From assembly GCA_013823135.1 (NCBI GenBank), contig PNLP01000005.1, positions 62,001 through 126,000 of the forward strand: a stretch of DNA of 64,000 bases. Reading direction: 5' to 3'. Below the pieces are notes generated by a model that was given only the letters and a program-made list of their open reading frames with translations, made no database searches and was not told the DNA's origin. Made by a program: the position numbers and the translations under genes. This DNA is from Planctomycetaceae bacterium. GTDB lineage: Bacteria > Planctomycetota > Planctomycetia > Gemmatales > Gemmataceae. Below are positions 43,356-50,968 of this stretch, piece after piece. The stretch's first letter is position 1. Each line of letters starts with the position of its first letter.

Positions 43356-45377
43356 TCAATCAACGTATGGATCGGCCCCGATGTCCTTCAACATTTCTTG
43401 CCGGTGTTTGTCGTGATTCTTCAGATCCAACCGCTGTCGGTAGTGGCGATGTTCGATCTTCCTCTGGGCTTCGCGAAACAGCGGGGCGTAGCTGTTCCAG
43501 TTCCGGTCGCCACCGCGCTTCCCCAGTGCCACGAGTTCGGCCTGCCGCTTGTTGCCAAGCCCTTCGAGGAGTTGGTCTTCCAGCGAGAGCAGGAACTGGG
43601 CGCTGCCAGGGTCGCCCTGACGACCAGCACGCCCGATCAACTGCCGGTCCACCCGCTCGGCCTCGTGCCGCTCCGTGCCGATGACGTGCAACCCACCAGC
43701 CTCTGCAACGCCCATCCCGAGCTTGATGTCGGTGCCCCGGCCAGCCATGTTCGTTGCCACCGTGACAGCTCCGTGCTGCCCGGCCAGCGAAACGATCTCG
43801 GCCTCGCGTTCCGTTTGTTCCGCGTTCAGCACCTGATGCGGGATGCTGGCCGCGGTCAGCTTCGCCGAGAGCTTCTTACTGGAATCGACGGTCCGGGTGC
43901 CGATGAGCACGGGTCGGTTCACGGCGAGCATCTCGCGAGTCTTCGCCACGACCGCATCGAATTTCGCGTCTTCCGTGGGGTAAACCGCGTCCGGAAACAC
44001 GATCCGCTTCGTGGGTCGGTTCGTCGGGCCGCTCGTCGTCCACAGCCGGTACACCTTCCGCAACTCCCAGAAGTTCGGCATCAGGGTTCCGCTCATGCCG
44101 CCGATCTTGGAGTACAGGCGGTAGAAGTTCTGGAACGTGATCTGCGCCGCGTGCTCGCTGGGCATGTTGATCGGCACGTTCTCCTTGGCCTCGACAGCCT
44201 GGTGGAGTCCGTCGCGCCAGTGGCGGTCGGGCATCGGGCGGCCGGTCCCTTCTTCGATGATGACGATCTTCTTCTCGCTGCTGATGATGTACTGCTGGTC
44301 GCGGATGAAGCGGTAGTGAGCTTGAAGTGCCTTCTCGATCGAATCCAGAACCTTGTCCATCGCCTTGGCGTGCTTCCCCGTGGGCGGGTCGGAGTAACGA
44401 ACCTGCTTCCGCCCGGCGTCGGTCAGTTCGAGCTTTTCCTTCTTCAGATCGAGGTTGAAGTGCTCGCCCCGCACGAGCGTCCGTGCGACCTTGTCGGCCC
44501 ATTCGTAGATCAGTCGCTCTTCTGGCTCGGCGAGCCGGGTCGGGTTCGCGATGATGAGCGGCGTCTTGGCTTCGTCGATGAAGATGCTGTCCGCTTCGTC
44601 CACGATGGCGAAGTGCAACGGTCGCTGCACTCGCGGGTCGAGACGGGCCGCACCCGCACCCGGCAACCACGGAGCCCAGAACGGTGCGGCCGTGGTCTGG
44701 CCGCCACGCACCTTCAGACGATCCCGCAGGAAGTCGAAGCCGAACTCGGCCGCGGTGCCATACGTGACGTCCTGGCGGTACGCATCGACCCGTGCCGCGT
44801 CTTCCATCTTCTGGAACAGACACGAGACGCTGAGCCCGAGTTTTTGGTAAACCGGCCCGATCCACTCGGCGTCGCGCTGTGCCAGGTAATCGTTGACCGT
44901 GGTGACGTGAACGCCCTTGCCAAGCAATGCGTTCAGATACGTCGGAAGCGACGCGGTGACCGTCTTCCCCTCGCCGGTTGCGAGTTCGACGAGCCCGCCG
45001 AAGTGGATGACGGCCCCGCCGGCGAGTTGCACGTCGAACGGCCGGATGCTCAGTGCCCGCTGAATCGCCACGCTCACGAGGCCGAACGCCTCGGGGAGCA
45101 GGAGGTCCAGCCCCCAGTTCCCGCGAGCTTTCCCCCGCAACTCCATGCTCTTGGCCAACATGCCGTCGTCGGAGAGGCTGGCGAACTGTTCTTCCCAGTA
45201 GCGGATCTTGGGGATGTACAGCGCGGCCCTGGCGAGTCGGCGACGCCACGGCAAGGCGATCCGGGCACGGACCACATTCGCGGCCCACGATCCGAGTCGA
45301 CCCGGTACGTTCTCGATCTTTCGCACCGGGTGGGGAGCACGTTCCTCGACCGGCAGCGACTCGACAACGGCACTCAT
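43356..45377 (-). CDS. Short SecA-like translocase ATPase
   Basis: A 673-residue SecA homologue, shorter than the usual 830-900. NBD1 (Walker A ATGEGKT near residue 137; Walker B VDEADSIFIDEA near 262), the preprotein cross-linking region, and NBD2 (VATNMAGRGTDIKLGM; RLIGRAGRQGDPG-like motif) are present. The chain ends soon after NBD2 with EMLKDIGADPYVD, so the wing and much of the scaffold, the two-helix finger and the C-terminal zinc tail are absent. This suggests an accessory (SecA2-type) motor, or one that needs a partner. ATG 45377 has GGAG 7 bases upstream. It lies directly upstream of rpmJ. Confidence 0.82.
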   Translation of the reverse strand: MSAVVESLPVEERAPHPVRKIENVPGRLGSWAANVVRARIALPWRRRLARAALYIPKIRYWEEQFASLSDDGMLAKSMELRGKARGNWGLDLLLPEAFGLVSVAIQRALSIRPFDVQLAGGAVIHFGGLVELATGEGKTVTASLPTYLNALLGKGVHVTTVNDYLAQRDAEWIGPVYQKLGLSVSCLFQKMEDAARVDAYRQDVTYGTAAEFGFDFLRDRLKVRGGQTTAAPFWAPWLPGAGAARLDPRVQRPLHFAIVDEADSIFIDEAKTPLIIANPTRLAEPEERLIYEWADKVARTLVRGEHFNLDLKKEKLELTDAGRKQVRYSDPPTGKHAKAMDKVLDSIEKALQAHYRFIRDQQYIISSEKKIVIIEEGTGRPMPDRHWRDGLHQAVEAKENVPINMPSEHAAQITFQNFYRLYSKIGGMSGTLMPNFWELRKVYRLWTTSGPTNRPTKRIVFPDAVYPTEDAKFDAVVAKTREMLAVNRPVLIGTRTVDSSKKLSAKLTAASIPHQVLNAEQTEREAEIVSLAGQHGAVTVATNMAGRGTDIKLGMGVAEAGGLHVIGTERHEAERVDRQLIGRAGRQGDPGSAQFLLSLEDQLLEGLGNKRQAELVALGKRGGDRNWNSYAPLFREAQRKIEHRHYRQRLDLKNHDKHRQEMLKDIGADPYVD

Positions 45378-45432
45378 GCAGGATCTCCTTCCCAGCAGGA
45401 TAAGGGAAGGAGAAAGAAGGATGAATGGCAAT

Positions 45433-45514
45433 CTTGGCGAGCGGGGGCACGTCAGTCCGCCGAGTGTCTTGCTATTCGCGGAACTCGGAGGACTGACGTC
45501 CCCCGCTCGCCAAG
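45433..45514. repeat. Palindrome between secA-like and manA genes
   Basis: About 33-base arms (45433-45465 and 45481-45514) match with few differences. The outer word CTTGGCGAGCGGGGG resembles the palindrome at 46.6 kb. Confidence 0.85.
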
Positions 45515-45521
45515 AAGCACG

Positions 45522-46511
45522 TCACTGAGGCAAGCCGCACTCCATCAGTACAACCTCACGCGAAGGCACGCACGTCGCTTCGCCGACCTCGGCCGGCAGC
45601 AGAACTGTGTCCCCCGTTGCGATTGCGGAGCGGTGACCATTCCACAAGATTTCCCCCGAGCCGCCCACGCACACGACCATTCGGCACTGGCCCTTCGCCC
45701 CGATCCGGAACGGCACCCGGCTCGTCAGGCGGTTCAGAGTGAAGTACTCGCAGTTCACCAACAATTCGCGGCGAACGCCCTCGGAGTCGTTCACCTTGGG
45801 TCGCACCGGGTTACACGGTCCGCGGCCGAAGTCCGACGCCGCCAACCCTTCCTCGATGTGGAGTTGCCGGGGCTTGCCAGTTTGCGAATCGACGCGGTCC
45901 CAGTCGTACAGTCTGTAGGTGATGTCGGAGGTTTGTTGCACCTCGAAGATCAGCAGATTCGCACCGATGGCGTGAACCGTCCCCGCTTCGAGGAACAGGC
46001 AGTCGCCTTGCTTCGGCGTGAAACTGTGGAGCGTGCCGGGCGTGGTCTTGTCGCGGAGTGCCTTGCGGAAGCAGTCTGCGGAGATGCCGTGCGCGAAGCC
46101 CGCGTAAAGGCGGCTCGTTTGCTCGCACGAGTCGAGCACGACCCACGCTTCGGTTTTGCCGAACATCCCCGGCCCGAGTTTCGCGGCCTGCTCGTCGTTC
46201 GGGTGAACCTGGACCGAAAGTTCCTGGCGAGCATCGATGAACTTCAGCAGCAGTGGGAACTTGCCCTGTGGTGCCGTGGCGGTGCCAAGGATGCGTGCGG
46301 CATCGGCAGCGAGGAGCTCGCGGAGTGTGGTCCCTTCGAGTACGCCATCAGCGACGCGGCTGAGGCTCCCTTCGACGTCGCTGACGACCCAGGCTTCGCC
46401 GATGGCGTTATCGTGGGGCGGGGTGCGGTTCAGGAACCCAGGCAAGCGCTGACCGCCCCACAGGTTGTGTTTGAAGATCGGCTCGAACCGCAGTGGGTAG
46501 AGAGGCTTCAT
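45522..46511 (-). CDS. manA: Mannose-6-phosphate isomerase, class I
   Basis: A 329-residue class I phosphomannose isomerase converting fructose-6-phosphate to mannose-6-phosphate, zinc-dependent. The metal site is QVHPND with Glu in KTEAW, and the second His is in FLEAGTVHAIG; NLWGGQRLPGFLN is the N-terminal family motif. ATG 46511 has GGAGG 6 bases upstream; upstream residues are not conserved. Palindromes with a shared TTGGCGAGCGG word lie at both ends of this gene. Mannose supply for glycosylation is the likely role. Confidence 0.92.
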   Translation of the reverse strand: MKPLYPLRFEPIFKHNLWGGQRLPGFLNRTPPHDNAIGEAWVVSDVEGSLSRVADGVLEGTTLRELLAADAARILGTATAPQGKFPLLLKFIDARQELSVQVHPNDEQAAKLGPGMFGKTEAWVVLDSCEQTSRLYAGFAHGISADCFRKALRDKTTPGTLHSFTPKQGDCLFLEAGTVHAIGANLLIFEVQQTSDITYRLYDWDRVDSQTGKPRQLHIEEGLAASDFGRGPCNPVRPKVNDSEGVRRELLVNCEYFTLNRLTSRVPFRIGAKGQCRMVVCVGGSGEILWNGHRSAIATGDTVLLPAEVGEATCVPSREVVLMECGLPQ

Positions 46512-46600
46512 GCGCTTCCTCCGGACGACAATGCGAGCATAACCCGCACCGCCTGCGCATTCCACCCCGCTTCGCAACCCGGGGTGCGGTTTGATTTATT

Positions 46601-46681
46601 GGCGAGCGGCGCACCGTAAGGTCGCCGGTGCTTGATAAAGCCTTTGAAAACCACCGGCGACCTTACGGTGCGCCGCTCGCC
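46601..46681. repeat. Perfect 30-base inverted repeat upstream of manA
   Basis: Arms at 46601-46630 and 46652-46681 are identical inverted copies with a 21-base loop. The outer word GGCGAGCGG is shared with the 45.4 kb palindrome. No T-tract is present. Confidence 0.92.
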
Positions 46682-46792
46682 GACCAAAATCCCCAGAGGC
46701 ACCCCCGCAAACCGCATGCGATGGTAGCAATTCACGCCTCGTGGTAAACTCGCAGAGTAACCGCAAGCGAGTTGGCCGACAGGAAGCATTTC

Positions 46793-47353
46793 ATGAGTAC
46801 AACCGCGACCGAACCGCTGATAACGGGCGACGAGTTCCTTCGTCTGCACGGTGACGACAAGCGTGTCGAACTCGTCGACGGCCAAATTGTGAGGTATCCC
46901 ATGCCAGGGATGGAACACGGCGTCGTGTGCAGCACGGCGAACTATCTCATCACCGCGTTCGTGCGAGAGAATCGTCTGGGCTGGGTGATGGGGAACGACA
47001 GCTTCATCCGCACGAAATCCTCCCCTGATCGATACCGTGGGGCAGATGTGTGCTACGTGAGCTACTCGAAACTGGCAAAGGATGCCGGGGCACCAAAGGG
47101 GCCGCTTCCCGTCCCGCCAGATCTGGTAATTGAAGTGCGGTCGCCCTCCGATCGCATCGGAGAGATGACAGATAAGGCCATCGAGTACATCAAAGCAGGA
47201 GTGACTGTTGTGATCGTGCTCGATCCCGAGAGTGAATCCCTGGCGGTCTTCCGTGCCGAGGAATTTCCACTCCGGATGCACAACGGCGACGAACTCACGC
47301 TGCCCGACGTGTTGCCAGGCTTCGCGGTGCAGGTGAAGAAGTTCTTCGAGTGA
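46793..47353 (+). CDS. Uma2-family (DUF820) PD-(D/E)XK endonuclease-like protein
   Basis: A 186-residue member of the Uma2/DUF820 family, related to restriction endonuclease folds. KRVELVDGQIVRYPMPGMEH, RGADVCYVSYS and PDLVIEVRSPSD carry the family core, with the E of IEVRSPSD and the D of ADVCYVS as likely active-site acids. ATG 46793 has AGGAAG 6 bases upstream. The biological substrate is unknown for the family; many copies occur in planctomycetes and cyanobacteria. It converges with the enolase-superfamily gene, whose stop lies only 9 bases away. Confidence 0.85.
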   Translation: MSTTATEPLITGDEFLRLHGDDKRVELVDGQIVRYPMPGMEHGVVCSTANYLITAFVRENRLGWVMGNDSFIRTKSSPDRYRGADVCYVSYSKLAKDAGAPKGPLPVPPDLVIEVRSPSDRIGEMTDKAIEYIKAGVTVVIVLDPESESLAVFRAEEFPLRMHNGDELTLPDVLPGFAVQVKKFFE

Positions 47354-47362
47354 GAATCGCAC

Positions 47363-48433
47363 TCACTTCAACATCAGCCCCAGGCCCGGTTCCGCGCTCG
47401 GTACCAGCTTGCCGCCCTCGATCTTCGGGCCGCCCGCGAACACGTCCTTGAACCACGACACCGAATCGACGTGCGGGACCACGCTCAGGCCGCAGGCCAG
47501 ATGGACGCTCACTTCCGGCATTCGCACGGGCGACACGGCCACATGGAACGCCTCCGCGACCGCGGCCACCTTCAGGAACGGCGTGATCCCACCCAGGCGG
47601 CACACATCCGGGCGAATCGTGCGGACTTGCCCGGCCCGAATCACGCGGAAGAACGCCTCCCGCGACCCGAAGCCGCTCCCCACTGCCAGCGGCGTTTCCA
47701 TCAGGCCCGCCAACTTCGCGTAACCAATCTCGTCGGCCGCGGGGATCGGATCCTCGAACCAGTCGATGCCGATGTCCTCGAAGAAGTGGGCCAGTGCCTG
47801 TGCGGTCCCCAGATCGAATCGCCCGTCGGCTGCCACGCCGACCCACGCATCGTCGCCGAGGCCGTCCGAAATCTCCCGCACACGCTCGGCATCGGCCTGC
47901 ACGTCGCCGCCGCCAATCTCGATGCGAACACCCGTCGCGCCCTGCTTCATCAGGGGCTTCGCCGCCTTCACCACTTCGGCAGAGTCTCGCCCACCCAGGC
48001 CAAGGTCCGAGACGAAGAACCCACTCGCGGTCCTTGCTCCGCCGAGGAGTTGGAACAGTGGCAACGCGGCCGCTTTCGCCTTGATGTCCCACAGCGCGAT
48101 GTCGAGTGCCGAGTACGCGCGTGCGGCGAGCCCCGCGAAACCAGCGGCCCGGAAGTGCCCCTCTACCTTGGCGAACAGCTTTTCGGTGTCGCGGGGGTCT
48201 TCGCCCAGAACCAGCGGAGCGAGTTCCGTCTCGATCAGCGAGCGAATCGCCGACGCCCCTGGGCCAAGGACGTAACTGAACCCAAGCCCGGTGTGCCCGG
48301 CGTCGGTTTCGAGTTGAACGGTCACCAACTCGACGGCGTTCGGGCCGGTCGGCTTGGGGTCGGTGAGGGGAATGCGCGTCGGCTTCCCGAGCGGGACTCG
48401 CTGCGACTCGGCGGTAATCTTGGTGACTTTCAT
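47363..48433 (-). CDS. Enolase-superfamily (MLE/mandelate-racemase-type) protein with degenerate active site
   Basis: A 356-residue protein with clear enolase-superfamily layout: AARAYSALDIALWDIKAKAA, AADGRFDLG and WFEDPIPAADEIG keep two metal-ligand acids. The rest of the active site differs: the Lys-x-Lys motif is replaced by RIEI (GVRIEIGGGD), the third ligand position has Ser (AVGSGFGS), and the His expected in the next barrel strand is Val (VSPVRMPE). These changes predict altered or lost chemistry. ATG 48433 is chosen because MKVTKITAESQRVPLGKPTR starts the conserved N-terminus. It is divergent from the ATP-grasp gene. Confidence 0.75.
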   Translation of the reverse strand: MKVTKITAESQRVPLGKPTRIPLTDPKPTGPNAVELVTVQLETDAGHTGLGFSYVLGPGASAIRSLIETELAPLVLGEDPRDTEKLFAKVEGHFRAAGFAGLAARAYSALDIALWDIKAKAAALPLFQLLGGARTASGFFVSDLGLGGRDSAEVVKAAKPLMKQGATGVRIEIGGGDVQADAERVREISDGLGDDAWVGVAADGRFDLGTAQALAHFFEDIGIDWFEDPIPAADEIGYAKLAGLMETPLAVGSGFGSREAFFRVIRAGQVRTIRPDVCRLGGITPFLKVAAVAEAFHVAVSPVRMPEVSVHLACGLSVVPHVDSVSWFKDVFAGGPKIEGGKLVPSAEPGLGLMLK

Positions 48434-48564
48434 CGGGATAAAGTACGAACCGTTTTGTCGTTTTCCCGGAAACCACTCCCGGAATTGGTCTCGACATCCG
48501 ATAACGAGAGAATGCCCGCAACGGGCGGAGGTTACAACGAGTGTCGAGAGCGTCGAGACGCAGC

Positions 48565-49626
48565 ATGGCCAAGCCACCAGTTCTCGTGTTGTTCAACCGT
48601 CCGGTGCTACCGCCTAACCATCCCGAGGCGGGGTCCGAATACGACATCCTCGACACGGTTGCAGACACTGCCAAGATCCTCGCTGTCGCGGGGTTCGCTG
48701 TCCGCCAGTTGGGGATTGCTCACGACCCGCGTGAACTCCTCGACGAACTCCGCGACCACCCACCGCTTGCCGTGTTCAACCTGTTCGAGGGGCTCGCCAC
48801 CCACCCGGCCACCGAGGTATCGGTCGCCGCAATGCTGGAATGGCTGAACATCCCGTTCACGGGGTGTCCGTCGTCGGCTTTGACGCTCGGCCGCGACAAG
48901 ATTCGCGTCAAGCACCTGCTGACGGCCGCCCGCATCCCGACACCTGCCTACATCGTGGTCGAGAACGGGCCGATTCCGGTCTGGCGCGGCGGTTGGCCGG
49001 CAATCGTGAAGCCCGCGATGCAGGACGCGAGCATCGGCATCGATCAGGGAAGTGTCGTCACCTCACGCGACCAACTGCTGGCACGGATCGATTATGTACT
49101 GACGAAGTATGGGCCGCCTGTGCTGGTCGAGAAGTTCGTGCCAGGGCGGGAGTTCCTGGTTCACGTGTTCGAGGACGGCCCCGAGCGTGCGGTCACCGTT
49201 CTTCCGCCATCCGAGATCGCGTACAACGGCGACCGAACGAACCGCTGGCCCGTCTACACGTTCACCGCGAAGTGGGACGAGGCGAGCGACGAGTATAAGG
49301 CCGCACCCGTCATCGCGCCGGTCCAAGTGCCGCAAGAAGCCTGGGAACAACTTAGCGCCATCGCGGCCAGGGGGTTCGCCCTCCTCGGGTGCCACGATTA
49401 CGCCCGACTCGACCTCCGGATGGACGCGGAAGGCGACTTTCACGTGCTGGAAATCAACCCGAACCCCTACCTGAATAGCGTCGCACTGGTGAAGGGCTTG
49501 GAGGCGATCGGCCGAAGCCACGAGTGGTTGATCGTCAACCTGACGCTGAACGCCATCGCCCGTGGCGGTAGCTCGGTTGTTCCCGGAGCGATAAAGATTC
49601 CGGTGAACGTGGTAACGGGAGCTTGA
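48565..49626 (+). CDS. D-alanine--D-alanine ligase-like ATP-grasp protein
   Basis: A 353-residue ATP-grasp enzyme related to Ddl. NLFEGLATHPATEVSVAAML and ALTLGRDKIRVKHLL are Ddl-like substrate/ATP regions. WPAIVKPAMQDASIGIDQGS carries the lysine and the glycine loop. YARLDLRMDAEGDFHVLEIN and PNPYL are the metal-binding C-terminal motif. It may join amino acids or similar carboxylates; the exact substrate is uncertain because true Ddl proteins have a more conserved N-terminus. ATG 48565 follows the divergent gene start by 131 bases. Confidence 0.82.
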   Translation: MAKPPVLVLFNRPVLPPNHPEAGSEYDILDTVADTAKILAVAGFAVRQLGIAHDPRELLDELRDHPPLAVFNLFEGLATHPATEVSVAAMLEWLNIPFTGCPSSALTLGRDKIRVKHLLTAARIPTPAYIVVENGPIPVWRGGWPAIVKPAMQDASIGIDQGSVVTSRDQLLARIDYVLTKYGPPVLVEKFVPGREFLVHVFEDGPERAVTVLPPSEIAYNGDRTNRWPVYTFTAKWDEASDEYKAAPVIAPVQVPQEAWEQLSAIAARGFALLGCHDYARLDLRMDAEGDFHVLEINPNPYLNSVALVKGLEAIGRSHEWLIVNLTLNAIARGGSSVVPGAIKIPVNVVTGA

Positions 49627-49839
49627 GAAACGCAGATGTAGAGTGCCGATGTGTCGTTTTGACCGGCAGAGCACTGGCGGATATCCTGCCGCACGGATAA
49701 AATGAATCTTGCCCCCCTTGACAGGGTGGCACGAAAGCAGAATGATTTTCGATACTCGCTTGGTTCCGCTCACCGGTTGTGTCTCCATTTCCGGATGAGC
49801 ATTTGTCGCGTTCACCCCTCACTGGGGTAAGGTGCAGGT

Positions 49840-50205
49840 ATGTCGTCCCAACCCGCCCGCCGCCGTCGGCTTGAGGTCGAGGACATCGGGGATATCGCAG
49901 TCGTCAACTTTGTCGACAAGAAGATCCTGGATGAACAAAACATTCAGATGATCGGCGACGACCTGTTCCGCCTCGTCGATGAACTCGGCCGCCGCAAGGT
50001 GTTGCTGAACTTCGCCAACGTGGAGTTCATGTCCAGTGCCGCGCTGGGCAAGCTCATCACGCTGCACCGCAAATTGCAAGCGGTCCAGGGCAAACTCGTG
50101 CTTTGCAACATCGCCAAGGACATCCTTGACGTATTCAAAATCACGAAGCTCGACCGCATTCTGACGATCGCGCTCGACGAGCAAGCTGGCTTGCAGATGT
50201 TTTGA
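49840..50205 (+). CDS. STAS-domain anti-sigma factor antagonist
   Basis: A 121-residue STAS protein of the RsbV/SpoIIAA type. The phosphorylatable serine lies in FMSSAALGKL (Ser65/Ser66); the domain begins at about residue 15 after a basic N-terminus (ARRRRLEVE). In these systems it binds the HATPase-type kinase when unphosphorylated. The adjacent gene at 50323 encodes just such a kinase, so the pair forms a partner-switch. Confidence 0.88.
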   Translation: MSSQPARRRRLEVEDIGDIAVVNFVDKKILDEQNIQMIGDDLFRLVDELGRRKVLLNFANVEFMSSAALGKLITLHRKLQAVQGKLVLCNIAKDILDVFKITKLDRILTIALDEQAGLQMF

Positions 50206-50210
50206 TCCAT

Positions 50211-50264
50211 TTCAGGTTCCAAGTTGAAACACCTACGACTCAGTGTTTCAACTTGGAACCTGAA
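50211..50264. repeat. Inverted repeat between the STAS and HATPase genes
   Basis: Perfect 22-base arms (50211-50232 and 50243-50264) with a 10-base loop; a further copy of GGAACCTGAAAC follows. The family word TTCCAAGTT also occurs at 63.3 kb. Confidence 0.85.
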
Positions 50265-50322
50265 ACCTGGAACCTGAAACTTCTGGCCGTTCTTCGATTC
50301 TGGCACCTTGCGACTTCCCACC

Positions 50323-50748
50323 ATGTGCCCTGACCAAACCGCCGAAGTCACGATTGCCAGCGATCTGGCCGAGGCCCGGCGCGTTCAAGAATTGGTCGAA
50401 TCGGCACTCCAGAATTCCGCATACTGCGAACGCGACATCTTCTCAATCAAGCTCGCTCTCGAAGAAGCACTCGTCAACGCGATCAAGCATGGCAACCAAA
50501 TGGACCCCGACAAGCGGGTCTTCGTCGCCTACTGCATTCGCCCGACACGCTTCGAGATCAAGATCACCGATGAGGGCGAGGGGTTCAACCCCGAGGATGT
50601 GCCCGACCCCACGGCGATCGAGAACCTCGAACGCCCCTGCGGTCGCGGTCTGCTGCTGATGAGGGGCTTCATGACCGAAGTTGCCTATCACGGTAAGGGG
50701 AACTGCGTGAGCATGGCCCTCGAAAAGAACGGCGAATCGGCTGACTAA
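50323..50748 (+). CDS. Anti-sigma factor, serine-protein-kinase (RsbW/HATPase_c_2 type)
   Basis: A 141-residue GHKL-fold kinase of the RsbW/SpoIIAB type. The N-box is IFSIKLALEEALVNAIKHGN and the G1 box is DEGEGFNPEDVPDP; GRGLLLMRGFMTEVAYHGKG is the G2 loop. It should phosphorylate the STAS partner and, when free, bind a sigma factor or another target. ATG 50323 is used because the conserved part starts there; an earlier TTG at 50308 is possible. Confidence 0.87.
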   Translation: MCPDQTAEVTIASDLAEARRVQELVESALQNSAYCERDIFSIKLALEEALVNAIKHGNQMDPDKRVFVAYCIRPTRFEIKITDEGEGFNPEDVPDPTAIENLERPCGRGLLLMRGFMTEVAYHGKGNCVSMALEKNGESAD

Positions 50749-50774
50749 TCGTGTGGCATGCAGGGAAAACTCGT

Positions 50775-50804
50775 AAAGGCCCGCGACTTGTTCGCGGGCC
50801 TTTT
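50775..50804 (+). terminator. Rho-independent-like terminator after the HATPase gene
   Basis: AAAGGCCCGCGA pairs with TCGCGGGCCTTT (5-base loop), 27 bases after the stop, followed by T-rich TTGCTTG. Confidence 0.75.
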
Positions 50805-50968
50805 GCTTGATTTCCAACCCAGCGTGTTTCCACGACAGCGCAATCTTCGGCGTTCACGCCAAATCGGGATGACCAACCACTCCGGTTGCGCCTAACCTCA
50901 TGTTGATGGGCACACACGCCCTGAGCGACGGTAACCAACCCTTCGGGCCGAAGATTCAGGAACTCACG

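Noticed and set aside
43320..46619. Plus-strand open frame of about 1100 codons opposite the secA-like and manA genes
   Set aside because: It is the antisense reflection of two well-supported genes on the minus strand. High GC content keeps the opposite frame open; no motif supports it.
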